NCBI RefSeq assembly: GCF_017916425.1
Contig: NZ_JAFMSX010000001.1
Location: 1 to 64,000 of the forward strand
Reading direction: 5' to 3'
Source: Nocardioides sp. SYSU D00065
GTDB lineage: Bacteria > Actinomycetota > Actinomycetes > Propionibacteriales > Nocardioidaceae
Length of the DNA stretch: 64,000 nucleotides
The notes beneath the pieces are model-generated. The model did no database searches and had not been told where the DNA came from. It saw nothing but the letters and a program-made list of their open reading frames with translations. Positions within the stretch are counted from its first letter, which is position 1, and each line of letters opens with the position of its first letter. Made by a program: the position numbers and the translations under genes. This document shows positions 22,826 to 33,587 of the stretch, piece after piece.

Positions 22826-24039
22826 GCGACGGTCTCATCGACCGCAACCGCCTGTGGGCGCGGCTCGCCGCCGCTGTCGCCTCGCTCCCGGAGCCTCCCG
22901 CCACCCCGATCGCCGTCGTCGACCTCGACGCCTTCGACGCCAACGCCGACGACCTCGCGCGCCGTGCCGGCGGCAAGCCGGTCCGCGTGGCGTCGAAGTC
23001 CCTGCGCGTCCCGGCCCTCATCGAGCGCGCCCTCGCCCACCCCGGGTTCTCCGGCGTGCTGGCGTACACGGTCGCCGAGGCGCTGTGGCTCCACGAGACC
23101 GGCGTGAGCGACGACATCGTCGTGGCCTACCCGTCCGTCGACGCTGCTGCCCTGCGCCGGCTCACGGCCTCGCCCTCCGCGGCGGCCGCGATCACCCTCA
23201 TGGTCGACGACCCGGCACACCTCGACGCGATCGACGCCACCCGCTCCTCGCGCGCCGTGCCGGTCCGGGTCGCGCTCGACGTGGACGCCGGGCTGCGGCT
23301 CGGTGCGCAGCACGTCGGGCCGAAGCGCTCGCCCCTGTTCGACACCGCCGACGTGGTCGCGATGGCGCGGTGCGTGGTCGAGCGCGAGGGGTTCCGCCTG
23401 GTGGGCGTGATGACCTACGAGGGGCAGGTCGCCGGTGTCCAGGACCGGGTTCCCGGCCAGCGCGCCCGATCGGCGGTGGTACGTCGGCTCAAGCAGGCGT
23501 CGATGGCGCAGCTGACGGCGCGGCGTCGCGAGATCGCCGCGGCCCTGGCGCAGGTCGCCGACCTGGAGTTCTGGAACGGCGGCGGGTCCGGGTCGGTCGA
23601 GGCGACGGCCGCCGACGACGCGGTCACCGAGATCGCCGCCGGATCGGGCCTGCTCGTCCCGGGCGTCTTCGACCACTACGCCAGCTTCGAGCCGCGGCCC
23701 GCTGCCTTCTTCGGCCTCCGCGTCACCCGCAGGCCCACGGCCGCCATCGCGACCGTCCACGGCGGCGGGCTCGTCGCGAGCGGCCCCACCGGGGCGGACC
23801 GGTCCCCCCTGCCCTGGGCGCCACCGGGACTACGGCTCACCGGACTGGAGGGCGCGGGCGAGGTCCAGACGCCGCTGACCGGGCACCCCGCCGCCTCCCT
23901 CGGCATCGGCGACCTGGTCTGGTTCCGCCACGCCAAGTCCGGGGAGCTGTTCGAGCACGTGCGCGACGTGCACCTCGTCCGCGGGGAGTCGGTGACCGGG
24001 GTGGTGCCCAGCTACCGCGGCTGCGACCGTGCCTTCTGA
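22822..24039 (+). CDS. Alanine-racemase-fold amino acid deaminase/aldolase (D-threonine aldolase-like)
   Basis: A PLP enzyme of fold type III, 405 aa. An N-terminal TIM barrel (VVDLDAFDANADDLARRAGG) has the probable Schiff-base lysine in RVASKSLRVPALIERAL. The C-terminal domain carries the metal-site pattern seen in D-serine dehydratase and D-threonine aldolase relatives. Substrate is not determinable. Start GTG 22822 overlaps the upstream membrane-protein gene by 4 nt, and its end overlaps the P-loop gene by 11 nt. Confidence 0.82.
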   Translation: MSDGLIDRNRLWARLAAAVASLPEPPATPIAVVDLDAFDANADDLARRAGGKPVRVASKSLRVPALIERALAHPGFSGVLAYTVAEALWLHETGVSDDIVVAYPSVDAAALRRLTASPSAAAAITLMVDDPAHLDAIDATRSSRAVPVRVALDVDAGLRLGAQHVGPKRSPLFDTADVVAMARCVVEREGFRLVGVMTYEGQVAGVQDRVPGQRARSAVVRRLKQASMAQLTARRREIAAALAQVADLEFWNGGGSGSVEATAADDAVTEIAAGSGLLVPGVFDHYASFEPRPAAFFGLRVTRRPTAAIATVHGGGLVASGPTGADRSPLPWAPPGLRLTGLEGAGEVQTPLTGHPAASLGIGDLVWFRHAKSGELFEHVRDVHLVRGESVTGVVPSYRGCDRAF

Positions 24040-24583
24040 CCCCGCGGAGGTCGCCCGGCAGGTGGCCGATCGCGTGCTGGCCGCACCACCGACGCTCGGC
24101 CCCGGACACCTGGTCTGCGTGGACGGGCCCGCCGGCTCCGGCAAGACCACGCTGTCCGCAGCGCTCGCCGAGGTCGTACCGGCAACGCAGGTGGTGCACT
24201 GCGACGAGCTGCTGGAGGGGTGGCGTGGACTGCCCGGGCTGGCGGCGACCGTCGCCGCGCTGCTGGCGCCCCTGGCCGCTGGGAGGGCCGGGCGGTGGCG
24301 GCGCTGGGACTGGTACGCCGATGGCTGGGCCGAGACCCGCAGCGTGCGGCCGGGCGGACTCCTGGTGCTCGACGGCGTCGGCTGCTGGTCGCCGCGCATC
24401 GCCCACCTGGTCGGCCTGCTCGTGTGGGTCGAGGCAGCCTCGGACCTGCGGCTGGCGCGTGGGATCGCCCGCGACGGCGAGCACCTGCGTGCGGAGTGGG
24501 AGCAGTGGCGCCGCGACGAGGACGAGCTGTTCGCCCGGTCGGGGACGCGCGAGCGCGCCGACATGGTGGTCCGCACCGACTGA
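24029..24583 (+). CDS. P-loop nucleotide kinase-like protein (uridine kinase superfamily)
   Basis: A 184-aa cytosolic NTPase/kinase with Walker A GPAGSGKTT near residue 33 and a DGVG segment (GGLLVLDGVGCWSP) that could be the Walker B region. LARGIARDGEHLR resembles a lid. The substrate is unknown; uridine-kinase-like and adenylylsulfate-kinase-like folds are both possible. Start GTG 24029 overlaps the PLP-enzyme gene. Confidence 0.75.
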   Translation: MPSDPAEVARQVADRVLAAPPTLGPGHLVCVDGPAGSGKTTLSAALAEVVPATQVVHCDELLEGWRGLPGLAATVAALLAPLAAGRAGRWRRWDWYADGWAETRSVRPGGLLVLDGVGCWSPRIAHLVGLLVWVEAASDLRLARGIARDGEHLRAEWEQWRRDEDELFARSGTRERADMVVRTD

Positions 24584-24628
24584 GGACCCTCGCACCACGC
24601 CCGACCGGGGATGTCTAGGGTGGCCGGC

Positions 24629-25543
24629 ATGGTGTTTCCCAGCGGTGAGCAGTTCGAGATCGCAGCGGCTGGCTACACCGCTGTCGTCACCGAGAGCGGT
24701 GCCGCGCTGCGCAGCCTGCGGTTCCGGGGGCGCGACCTCGTGCACGGCTTCCCTGAGACCGAGATGTCCGGGGGCGGTCGCGGCCAGCTGCTCATGCCGT
24801 GGCCCAACCGCATCCGCGACGGCCGCTACTCCTTCGGCGGTCGCGACCTCCAGCTCGGCCTGACCGACCCGGGTCGCGGCAACGCCTCGCACGGCCTGGC
24901 GCGCTGGGCGGCCTGGACCCTCGAGGAGCACACCGACACGTCGGTCTCGCTGGTCTACCGGCTGATGGCCCAGACCGGCTACCCGTGGACGCTCGACCTG
25001 CACGTTCTCTACGACCTCTCCGCCGACGGGCTCGTGGTGACGCAGACGGCCACCAACCTCTCGGCCGAGCCCGCGCCGTACGCCAGTGGCGCCCACCCCT
25101 ACCTGTGCGTCGGTGACGCGATCGAGGACCTCGAGCTGACGGTCCCGGCGCACACCCGCGTCCTCGTCGACGACCGGCAGCTGCCGACCGGCACGGAGCC
25201 GGTGTCGGGCGCGCACGACTTCACCTCGCCCCGGCGCATCGGCGACATGGTGCTCGACGACGGCTACGGCGACCTCGCGCACGAGGACGGGCGCGCCACG
25301 GTGAGCCTGGTTGACCCGGTGGCCGGGGCCGGCGTCGCGCTCTGGGTCGACGAGACCCACCGCTGGCTCCAGCTCTACACCCCGCCGGTCGATCCCCCGC
25401 GTCCGGCGCTGGCCGTGGAGCCGATGACCGCCCCGGCCGACGCCTTCAACTCCGGCACCGACGTGGTCACCCTCGCCCCGGCGGGGTCCGAGGGCGACGA
25501 GCTGTCGGTGTCGTGGGGCATCTCCGCCCTGCAGCGCGGCTAG
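24629..25543 (+). CDS. Aldose 1-epimerase family protein (galactose mutarotase-like)
   Basis: A 304-aa beta-sandwich mutarotase relative that interconverts alpha and beta anomers of hexoses. Visible marks are MPWPNRIRDGRYSF, ASHGLARWAAW with the catalytic His, and GAHPYLCVGD; the acid residue is probably in LAVEPMTAPADAFNSG. Start ATG 24629 is favoured over ATG 24611 because TAGGGT lies 7 nt before it. The stop codon forms CTAG with the convergent gene, so the two ORFs overlap by 4 nt. Confidence 0.87.
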   Translation: MVFPSGEQFEIAAAGYTAVVTESGAALRSLRFRGRDLVHGFPETEMSGGGRGQLLMPWPNRIRDGRYSFGGRDLQLGLTDPGRGNASHGLARWAAWTLEEHTDTSVSLVYRLMAQTGYPWTLDLHVLYDLSADGLVVTQTATNLSAEPAPYASGAHPYLCVGDAIEDLELTVPAHTRVLVDDRQLPTGTEPVSGAHDFTSPRRIGDMVLDDGYGDLAHEDGRATVSLVDPVAGAGVALWVDETHRWLQLYTPPVDPPRPALAVEPMTAPADAFNSGTDVVTLAPAGSEGDELSVSWGISALQRG

Positions 25544-26019
25544 GAGTCCGGGGAGCCGGCGCGGTCGATGAGGGCGCGCAGCTGGCGTACGCCGTCGCGG
25601 GCGTGACGGCCGTCCGAGCCCTGGAAGGCCATGGCCGAGATGGTCGTGCCGTCGGCGAGGTCGAGCGTCGCCCACGGCGCGCCCTCCGGCAGGTGGACCG
25701 CCAGCACCTGCTCCCAGTCGAGGTGCCGGGTCCGGAACCCGTTGACCACGACCAACGCCTCCATCTCGGCGGTCACGCGGGCTCGGGCGAGCGCCCAGCC
25801 GCACGCGACGAAGCCGGCCCCCAGCAGGAGGAGCGTGAGGCGCTGGAGCAGGTTGAACCGGTCGCGGACGGACTCGTCGAAGCCGAACCACGCCGCGGCG
25901 CACACCACGAAGAGCATCAGCCCGACTCCGAGCACGGCGATCCGCACGCCCACCGGCCGCCAGGTGTGCGGCAGCGACGGCAGGCCGGAGCCCGGGGTGG
26001 GCTCAGAGCCGGCAGGCAT
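25540..26019 (-). CDS. PH-domain membrane protein
   Basis: A 159-aa protein with two TM helices (about 25-45 and 60-80) followed by a bacterial PH-like domain: VVVNGFRTRHLDWEQVLAVHL and ISAMAFQGSDGRHARDG. Such proteins sit in the membrane with the PH fold in the cytosol and have no firm function. It overlaps the hisG stop by 17 nt and probably belongs to the his transcript. Confidence 0.8.
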   Translation of the reverse strand: MPAGSEPTPGSGLPSLPHTWRPVGVRIAVLGVGLMLFVVCAAAWFGFDESVRDRFNLLQRLTLLLLGAGFVACGWALARARVTAEMEALVVVNGFRTRHLDWEQVLAVHLPEGAPWATLDLADGTTISAMAFQGSDGRHARDGVRQLRALIDRAGSPDS

Positions 26020-26848
26020 GGATGTCCGTGAGGAGGATGGCGCGGGCGCCGACGGACCACAGCTCGTCCATCAGGCGCTGGGAGCCGCTCCGCGGGACCA
26101 TCACGCGTACCGCCACCCAGCCGGGCTTGCCCAGCGGCGAGATGGTCGGCCCCTCGCGGCCCGGCGCCAGCCGCGTCGCCTCGTCGAGGTGGGCCTCCTC
26201 GATGTCGTAGTCCATCATCACGTAGCTGCGTGCCACCAGGACGCCCTCGAGCCGGCGGCGGAACACCTCGAACTCCTCGGGCACCGCGCCGCCGCGGGCG
26301 ATCAGCACGGCCTCGGACTCGAGGATGACCTCCCCGAAGGTCGCCAGGCCGGCCGCGCGCAGCGTCGAGCCGGTCTCCACGACGTCGGCGATCACGTCTG
26401 CCACCCCGAGCTGGATGCTCGTCTCGACGGCACCGTCGAGTCGGGTCACGGTGGCGTCGACGCCGTGTCGGAACAGGTAGTCCTCGACCACGCCGACGTA
26501 CGACGTCGCGATGCGCAGCCCCCGCAGGTCCTCCAGCGAGGAGTAGCGCCCGGCCGGCCCGGCGAAGTGGAACCGCGAGCGGCCGAACCCCAGGCTCAGC
26601 ACCTCGTCGGCCTTGGCGCCGGAGTCGAGCAGCAGGTCCCGGCCGGTGATGCCGACGTCGAGGGTGCCCTCGCCGACGTAGAGCGCGATGTCGCGCGGGC
26701 GCAGGTAGAAGAACTCGACGTCGTTCTCGGCGTCGACGAGGGCCAGCTCCTTGGTGTCGCTGCGCTGGCGGTAGCCGGACTCGCGCAGGATCTCGGTGGC
26801 GGCCTGGGACAGCGACCCCTTGTTGGGGACGGCGATGCGAAGGGTCAT
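26003..26848 (-). CDS. hisG: ATP phosphoribosyltransferase (long form)
   Basis: First step of histidine synthesis: ATP plus PRPP to phosphoribosyl-ATP. The 281-aa length and the C-terminal regulatory domain (SPLGKPGWVAVRVMVPRSGS) identify the hexameric, histidine-inhibited long form that needs no HisZ. The N-terminal RIAVPNKGSLSQAA and the PRPP loop region ETGSTLRAAGL are intact. It follows hisE by 19 nt. Confidence 0.96.
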   Translation of the reverse strand: MTLRIAVPNKGSLSQAATEILRESGYRQRSDTKELALVDAENDVEFFYLRPRDIALYVGEGTLDVGITGRDLLLDSGAKADEVLSLGFGRSRFHFAGPAGRYSSLEDLRGLRIATSYVGVVEDYLFRHGVDATVTRLDGAVETSIQLGVADVIADVVETGSTLRAAGLATFGEVILESEAVLIARGGAVPEEFEVFRRRLEGVLVARSYVMMDYDIEEAHLDEATRLAPGREGPTISPLGKPGWVAVRVMVPRSGSQRLMDELWSVGARAILLTDIHACRL

Positions 26849-26867
26849 GGCTGGCTCACTGAGGGGG

Positions 26868-27131
26868 TCACAGGTGGGCGTAGACGTCGTCGAGGGTCAG
26901 GCCGGAGGCGAGCATCAGCACCTGCGCGTGGTAGAGCAGCTGGCTGATCTCCAGTGCCGTCGCCTCCTTGCCCTCGTGCTCGGCGGCCATCCACGACTCG
27001 GCGGCCTCCTCCAGCAGCTTCTTGCCGATGGCATGGACGCCGGCGTCGAGCTGCTGCACGGTGCCGGACCCCTCGGGGCGCTCCGCGGCCTTGGTGGACA
27101 GCTCCGCCCACAGGTCCTCGAACGTCTTCAC
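26868..27131 (-). CDS. hisE: Phosphoribosyl-ATP pyrophosphatase
   Basis: Hydrolyses phosphoribosyl-ATP, the second histidine step. An 87-aa MazG-fold protein with the metal-binding [14 protein letters not shown] segment and [14 protein letters not shown]. Start is GTG 27131; a -10 TAGGCT (27139-27144) lies seven nt upstream, so the hisE-hisG mRNA is probably leaderless. It pairs with hisG, as in other actinobacteria. Confidence 0.95.
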   Translation of the reverse strand: MKTFEDLWAELSTKAAERPEGSGTVQQLDAGVHAIGKKLLEEAAESWMAAEHEGKEATALEISQLLYHAQVLMLASGLTLDDVYAHL

Positions 27132-27235
27132 GAGTGCCAGCCTACGGCGCGGGGCGCCCGCACCGGTCCCCGGTCCCGTGCGCGGACCGCGGCACGCGGG
27201 GTTGCGCTGTCGGCACGGCGAGGTAATGTCGAGCC

Positions 27236-27493
27236 ATGAGCGATTCGAACACGCATTCGGACGACCCGACCAACGACACCCTGGGCGGCACGCTCGGCGG
27301 CACCCAGGGCGACACGACGCGCAAGGACCCGGAGCAATGGGTGACCGGCGACGAGCCGATGACCGGCGCCCAGCGCAGTTACCTCGACACCCTCGCCCGC
27401 GAGGCCGGCGAGGAGCTGCCCGGTGACCTCACCAAGGCCCAGGCGTCCGAGCACATCGACCGACTGCAGGACAAGAGCGACCGCACGTCGTGA
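27236..27493 (+). CDS. DUF3072 domain-containing protein
   Basis: An 85-aa acidic protein. The C-terminal half, [20 protein letters not shown] and [14 protein letters not shown], matches the DUF3072 pattern, a short helical domain also found with SAP-like or Lsr2-like small proteins. The N-terminal half is low complexity (Asp, Thr, Gly). A -10 TAATGT lies 6 nt before ATG 27236. Function unknown. Confidence 0.85.
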   Translation: MSDSNTHSDDPTNDTLGGTLGGTQGDTTRKDPEQWVTGDEPMTGAQRSYLDTLAREAGEELPGDLTKAQASEHIDRLQDKSDRTS

Positions 27494-27495
27494 CT

Positions 27496-27509
27496 CCGCC
27501 CCGGGGCGG
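27496..27509. terminator. Short GC-only palindrome between convergent genes
   Basis: CCGCCCCGGGGCGG is a perfect 14-bp palindrome located between the DUF3072 stop and the ribH stop. It can form a short stem in either transcript and probably serves as a weak bidirectional terminator. There is no T-run. Confidence 0.45.
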
Positions 27510-27512
27510 TGG

Positions 27513-29331
<1,819 letters not shown>

Positions 29332-29335
<4 letters not shown>

Positions 29336-30027
29336 GCCGGGATCACCGCGTCCTCGTCCACCGCGGAGGTGTCGACGACGGTCCGGGCGTCACGCAGCCA
29401 CACGAGGAAGCCGACCACCACGAACACCGCGTAGAAGAGGTACATCCCGGCCGTCGGGTAGAAGCCGGCCTGGACGAGCGTCGTCACGCCCACGACGTCG
29501 ACCAGGATCCACACCAGCCAGAACTCGACCCAGCCGCGGGCCATGCCGTAGGTCGCGAGCATCGAGCCGGCGAGGATCCACGCCTCGGTGGTCGGTCCCC
29601 ACGACCCCAGCACGCGGGTGAGCAGCAGGTACGCCGTCGCGTAGCCCACGACGCCCAGCACGAGGAGCTGCAGCCGCTCGGCGTTGGTGGCCCAGCGGGG
29701 GGCGATGGCGCCCCCGTCGGAGGCGCCTCCCGCGCTGCTGACCTGCGACCAGCGCCACCAGCCGTAGACCGACACCAGCGCGAAGAACACCTGGCGCCCG
29801 GCCTGTCCCCAGAGCGGGTCCTCAATCTGTCCGGAGAGCTCACCGGTCGCGAAGACGGTGAAGAGCAGCACGTTGCCGACCAGGCCGACCGGCCAGGCCC
29901 ACATGAAGCGCTTCATGCCGAGGATCGCGCTGGCGAGGCCGAAGAGGTTGCCGATCACCTCGCGGGCGCCCAGCTCGCCGCCGGGGACGGGGATGGTGCC
30001 GTGGATCAGCCATTCGAGCAGGGACAT
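29332..30027 (-). CDS. ribM: Riboflavin transporter RibM/PnuX (PnuC family)
   Basis: A 231-aa membrane protein with about seven TM helices of the PnuC family. Features are [29 protein letters not shown] (a WWRW signature near the middle) and [15 protein letters not shown]. PnuC proteins carry nicotinamide riboside, but family members sited in riboflavin operons (RibM of Streptomyces davawensis, PnuX of Corynebacterium) carry riboflavin. Its place between ribE and ribBA behind an FMN riboswitch supports the riboflavin role. ATG 30027 shares one base with the ribE stop. Confidence 0.85.
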
Positions 30028-30632
30028 CAGCGGGCTCCGGGTGTGTAGGCGCCGAGCAGCTTCTCGACGTGCTTGGCGAGAACGTCGGCCTCGAGGTTGA
30101 CCAGGTCACCCGGGCGGCGGGTGCCGAGGGTGGTCCGGGCCAGGGTCTCGGGGATCAGGCTGACGGTGAAGCTGGACTCGCGGGCCTCGACGACCGTCAG
30201 GCTGACGCCGTCGACGGTGATCGAGCCCTTGTCGACGAGGTAGCGGGACAGGTGTTCGGGCAGCGAGATCTCCACGACGTCCCAGTGCTCGCTGGGCGTG
30301 CGGGTGAGCACCTCGCCGACGCCGTCGACGTGGCCCTGCACGATGTGCCCGCCGAGCCGCTTGTCGACGGTGACCGCGCGCTCGAGGTTGACCCGGTCGC
30401 CGGGCTGGACGCCGGCGAGCGAGGTCTTGTCGAGCGTCTCCTGCATCACGTCAGCGGTCCAGCGCCCGTCTCCGAGCTCGGCGACGGTGAGGCAGCACCC
30501 GTTGACGGAGATCGAGTCGCCCAGCCCGGTGCCCTCGAGCACCGTGCCGGCCTCGACGGTGAGCCGGACGGCGTCACCCTGGTCCGTGACCTCGGCGACG
30601 GTGCCGAGCTCCTCGACGATCCCGGTGAACAT
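30027..30632 (-). CDS. ribE: Riboflavin synthase alpha subunit
   Basis: Dismutates two lumazine molecules to riboflavin. The 201-aa protein has two homologous lumazine-binding barrels: MFTGIVEELGTV with DSISVNGCCLTV, then GGHIVQGHVDGVGEV with GSITVDGVSLTVV. Intact N-terminus and C-terminal helix. Start ATG 30632 overlaps the ribD stop by one base (TGATG). Confidence 0.96.
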   Translation of the reverse strand: MFTGIVEELGTVAEVTDQGDAVRLTVEAGTVLEGTGLGDSISVNGCCLTVAELGDGRWTADVMQETLDKTSLAGVQPGDRVNLERAVTVDKRLGGHIVQGHVDGVGEVLTRTPSEHWDVVEISLPEHLSRYLVDKGSITVDGVSLTVVEARESSFTVSLIPETLARTTLGTRRPGDLVNLEADVLAKHVEKLLGAYTPGAR

Positions 30633-31717
30633 CAGGTCCTCCTGCTGGCGTGGTGAGTGGGGTTGGTGTGGGTGGGGGTCATGCGGGTGGGGGTCATGGT
30701 GAGGCGCACGTTGGTGTCCTCGCCGTCGCGGCCGGGCAGCACGTGCACGTCGGTGACCCGCAGGTGCAGGGCGTCGGCGATCGTGGCGATGCCCAGGTCG
30801 GCGACGGCGCTGGCGCCCGCGCCGAGCAGCATCGGAGCGACGTAGGCCACGACCTCGTCCACCAGTCCGGCCTGCAGGAACGCGCGGGCGAGAGTCGGTC
30901 CGCCCTCGAGGAACACGTGGCGGCGCTCGCGCTCGTGCAGGCGGGCCAGTGCCGCCGCGGGGTCACGGGTGCGCAGGTGCACGGTCTCGGCCTGCGCGTC
31001 CAGCACCCGGCGGTCCGCCGGCAGGTCGCGCAGTCCCATGACGGCGCGCAGCGGCTGGACCGGGAGCGGCCGGTCCAGCTCGTCGCGGACGGTGAGCCGC
31101 GGGTCGTCGACCACGACGGTGTTGGTGCCGACGAGCATCGTGTCGCACTGCGCGCGGAGACGGTGGGTGTCGACCCGGGCCGCGCGGCTGGACACCCAGC
31201 GGCTGGTGCCGTCGACGGCGGCGCTGCGACCGTCGAGCGTGGTGGCGAACTTCCAGGTGACGAACGGGCGACCGTGGCTGACCGCGAACGTCCAGGCGCG
31301 GTTGACGGCCTGTGCCTCGGCCGACAGCAGGCCCCCCTCGACCTCGACGCCGGCCCCCGACAGGCGGTCGGCGCCGCCGCGAGCGACCGGGTTGGGGTCG
31401 GACTGCGCGAACACGACGCGGCGTACGCCGGCGGCGAGGAGCGCCTCGCTGCACGGGCCGGTGCGTCCGGTGTGGTTGCAGGGCTCCAGCGTGACCACGG
31501 CGGTCGCTCCGCGGGCGGCCCCGCCGGCCCGGGCCAGGGCGTCGACCTCGGCGTGCGGCGTGCCGGCACCGCGATGGAATCCTTCGGCGATCGTGCCGCC
31601 GTCGGGCGCCAGCAGCACGCAGCCGACACGGGGGTTGGGTCCGAGCGGCACGCCGGGGGTCACCGCGAGCTCGAGGGCGCGCTGCATGGCGCGGCGCTCC
31701 GCCTCCATCCTCGTCAT
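30632..31717 (-). CDS. ribD: Bifunctional pyrimidine deaminase / reductase
   Basis: Carries out the deamination and side-chain reduction in riboflavin synthesis. The 361-aa protein has an N-terminal cytidine-deaminase-like zinc domain (HAEVDAL, then EPCNHTGRTGPCSEALLAAG) and a C-terminal DHFR-like reductase (FVTWKFATTLDGRSAA, FLEGGPTLARAFLQAG). The first ATG at 31717 (MTRMEAERRAMQRALELA) is used. The final stretch is Thr/His/Pro-rich. First gene after the FMN riboswitch. Confidence 0.95.
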   Translation of the reverse strand: MTRMEAERRAMQRALELAVTPGVPLGPNPRVGCVLLAPDGGTIAEGFHRGAGTPHAEVDALARAGGAARGATAVVTLEPCNHTGRTGPCSEALLAAGVRRVVFAQSDPNPVARGGADRLSGAGVEVEGGLLSAEAQAVNRAWTFAVSHGRPFVTWKFATTLDGRSAAVDGTSRWVSSRAARVDTHRLRAQCDTMLVGTNTVVVDDPRLTVRDELDRPLPVQPLRAVMGLRDLPADRRVLDAQAETVHLRTRDPAAALARLHERERRHVFLEGGPTLARAFLQAGLVDEVVAYVAPMLLGAGASAVADLGIATIADALHLRVTDVHVLPGRDGEDTNVRLTMTPTRMTPTHTNPTHHASRRT

Positions 31718-31770
31718 CTCCGCCTCCGGTCCGGTGGTGCGGACTCACGGGGGGCGGGCGACGGTGCGCG

Positions 31771-31788
31771 CCGCCCGTCTACGGGCGG
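31771..31788 (-). terminator. Expression-platform hairpin of the FMN riboswitch
   Basis: CCGCCCGT/ACGGGCGG forms a perfect 8-bp stem just 3' of the aptamer on the minus strand. A longer-range pairing, CTCACG with CGTGAG (flanking 31741-31797), could form an outer stem. Either structure could switch between termination and readthrough into ribD, or sequester the leader. The mechanism cannot be decided from the sequence alone. Confidence 0.5.
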
Positions 31789-31802
31789 GGCGTGAGCCGT
31801 CA

Positions 31803-31928
31803 GCGTGCACTTCTCATCCGGACTTTGACCGTCGGTCCAGGAGTTCCACCTGGTCAACCGGCCACTGGCGGTGGTCGGGTCGCGGACTGTGACCGCCGGT
31901 GCGGAGTTTCACCGCCCCCAGAGCACGC
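31803..31928 (-). promoter_or_regulatory. FMN riboswitch (RFN element)
   Basis: The minus strand carries the conserved RFN blocks in order: GGGGGCGGTGAAACTCC, ACCGGCGGTCACAGTCCGCG, GGTGGAACTCCTGGACCGAC, GGTCAAAGTCCGGATGAGAAG (written here in pieces of the aptamer). P1 is closed by GCGTGC (5' side, plus 31923-31928) with GCACGC (31803-31808). It lies 86 nt upstream of ribD. FMN binding would lower expression of ribD-E-M-BA-H. Confidence 0.95.
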
Positions 31929-32042
31929 AAGCTCTAACGGTGGCAACTGTGCCACAGCCCGGCGCATTCCCGCCGGTGCGGCCCCGGAACGTCCACCCGG
32001 TCCTGGCGCGCGCGATCCCCGCAGCAGTCGCGCCCGGGCGGA

Positions 32043-33386
32043 TCAGGCGTGCTCGAGGAACCGGTCGAAGACGCGCGCGCCGAACTCCAGCGCGTCGACC
32101 GGCACCCTCTCGTCGACGCCGTGGAAGAGCGCGGTGAAGTCGAGATCGGCGGGCAGCCGCAGCGGCGCGAAGCCGTAGGAGCGCATGCCGAGCCGGCGGA
32201 AGTGCTTGGCGTCGGTGCCGCCGCTCATCAGGTACGGCGCCACGAGGGCGTCCGGGTCCTCGGCGAGCAGGCTGCGGGTCATCGCGGTGACCAGGTCGCC
32301 GTCGTACGGCGTCTCCCACGGGTCCTGCTTGGACTCGAAGTCGAACTCGATGCCATCGCCGGCCAGCTCGTGGAGGGTGGCGAAGAACTCGTCCTCGTAG
32401 CCCGGCAGGAAGCGACCGTCGACCGTGGCATGGGCGTCGGTGGGGATGACGTTGGTCTTGTAGCCGGCCTTCAGCATGGTCGGGTTGGCCGTGTTGCGGA
32501 TGACCGCTCCGAGCATGCGGGCCGCGTCACCGAACTCCTCGACGAGCGCCTCCGCGTTGTCGGGAGTGGCCTCCGTGCCGGCGAGGTCGCCGATGGTCGC
32601 GAGCAGGACCTCCATGGTCGGGGTCAGCCGCACCGGCCACTGGTGTGCGCCGATGCGGGCGACCGCTCCCGCCAGCCGCGTCACGGCGTTGTCGTCGTTG
32701 ATCATCGACCCGTGCCCGGCCCGCCCGCGCGCCGTCAGCCGCATCCACGCCATGCCCTTCTCGGCGGCCTCGATGAGGTACACCCGGCGCCCGCGCACGG
32801 TGGCCGAGAAGCCGCCCACCTCCCCGACCGCCTCGGAGCAGTCGGCGAACAGGTCGGGGTGGTCCTCGACGAGGATCCCGGCGCCGTGATGGCCGCCCGC
32901 CTCCTCGTCGGCGGTGAAGCAGAGCACCACCTCGCGCTCGGGCGCCGCGCCGGCGCCCGCGCGAGCACGTACGACGCTCAGCAGCATCGCGTCGAAGTCC
33001 TTCATGTCGACCGCACCGCGACCCCACACGTGCCCGTCCCGGACCTCGCCGCTGAAGGGGTCGACCTGCCAGTCCGACGCCTCGGCCGGGACGACGTCGA
33101 GGTGGCCGTGCAGCAGCAGCGGGGCGCGGCCGTCGCCGCCGCCCCAGCGCGCCACCACGTTGGACCGCCCGGGCCTGCCCTCGATGACCTGCGCCTCGAT
33201 CCCGACCTCGTCGAGCAGCGTGGCGACGTACTCGGCGGCCTTGCGCTCCCCCGGTCCGTCGTCGGTGCCGTAGTTGGACGTGTCGATCGCGATCAGCTCG
33301 CGACACAGCTCGACGACCTCGGCCGCCGGGTCGTAGCCGGGGTCGTAACTGGAGTCCGTCGCGGGGTCGGTCGGCGCGTGTTCCAT
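32043..33386 (-). CDS. M20-family metallopeptidase / amidohydrolase (ArgE/DapE-like)
   Basis: A 447-aa two-zinc hydrolase. Zinc ligands lie in LHGHLDVVPA, GRGAVDMKD and the catalytic DEEAGGHHG; a dimerisation domain sits in the middle, and the final His is in SGGTDAKHFR. Family members cleave dipeptides or N-acyl amino acids; the N-terminal extension and length fit general M20 peptidases rather than ArgE. I prefer ATG 33386 over 33395 because of an AGGA and a CAGGAT placed suitably upstream. Monocistronic, divergent from the tRNA. Confidence 0.88.
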   Translation of the reverse strand: MEHAPTDPATDSSYDPGYDPAAEVVELCRELIAIDTSNYGTDDGPGERKAAEYVATLLDEVGIEAQVIEGRPGRSNVVARWGGGDGRAPLLLHGHLDVVPAEASDWQVDPFSGEVRDGHVWGRGAVDMKDFDAMLLSVVRARAGAGAAPEREVVLCFTADEEAGGHHGAGILVEDHPDLFADCSEAVGEVGGFSATVRGRRVYLIEAAEKGMAWMRLTARGRAGHGSMINDDNAVTRLAGAVARIGAHQWPVRLTPTMEVLLATIGDLAGTEATPDNAEALVEEFGDAARMLGAVIRNTANPTMLKAGYKTNVIPTDAHATVDGRFLPGYEDEFFATLHELAGDGIEFDFESKQDPWETPYDGDLVTAMTRSLLAEDPDALVAPYLMSGGTDAKHFRRLGMRSYGFAPLRLPADLDFTALFHGVDERVPVDALEFGARVFDRFLEHA

Positions 33387-33467
33387 GCCGTCCATCCTGC
33401 CCCACGAGTGCGCACCCTCCCCGATTCAATGTCGGGCCGAGCGCTTTGCTACTGTTCTCCAGCACTC

Positions 33468-33553
33468 GTCCGGGTGGCGGAATTGGCAGACGCGCTAGCT
33501 TGAGGTGCTAGTGCCCGTATTAGGGCGTGGGGGTTCAAGTCCCCCCTCGGACA
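33468..33553 (+). tRNA. tRNA-Leu (anticodon GAG)
   Basis: The acceptor stem GTCCGGG pairs with CTCGGAC (one G-U). The D-arm is TGGCGGAATTGGCAGACGCG-like, the anticodon stem CTAGC/GCTAG with loop TTGAGGT puts GAG at 33502-33504. A long variable arm (class II) GTGCCCGTATTAGGGCG and a T-arm GGGGGTTCAAGTCCCCC follow. CCA is not encoded; the discriminator is A at 33553. A possible -10 TACTGT lies at 33450-33455. It reads CUC and CUU. Confidence 0.97.
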
Positions 33554-33561
33554 CACAGCAA

Positions 33562-33587
33562 GAGGCCTCGGGGCGACCCGGGGCCTC
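33562..33587 (+). terminator. Terminator after tRNA-Leu
   Basis: An 11-bp stem GAGGCCTCGGG/CCCGGGGCCTC with one T-G pair and a GCGA tetraloop, followed by TTCGTTCG. It begins 8 nt after the tRNA end. Confidence 0.85.
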
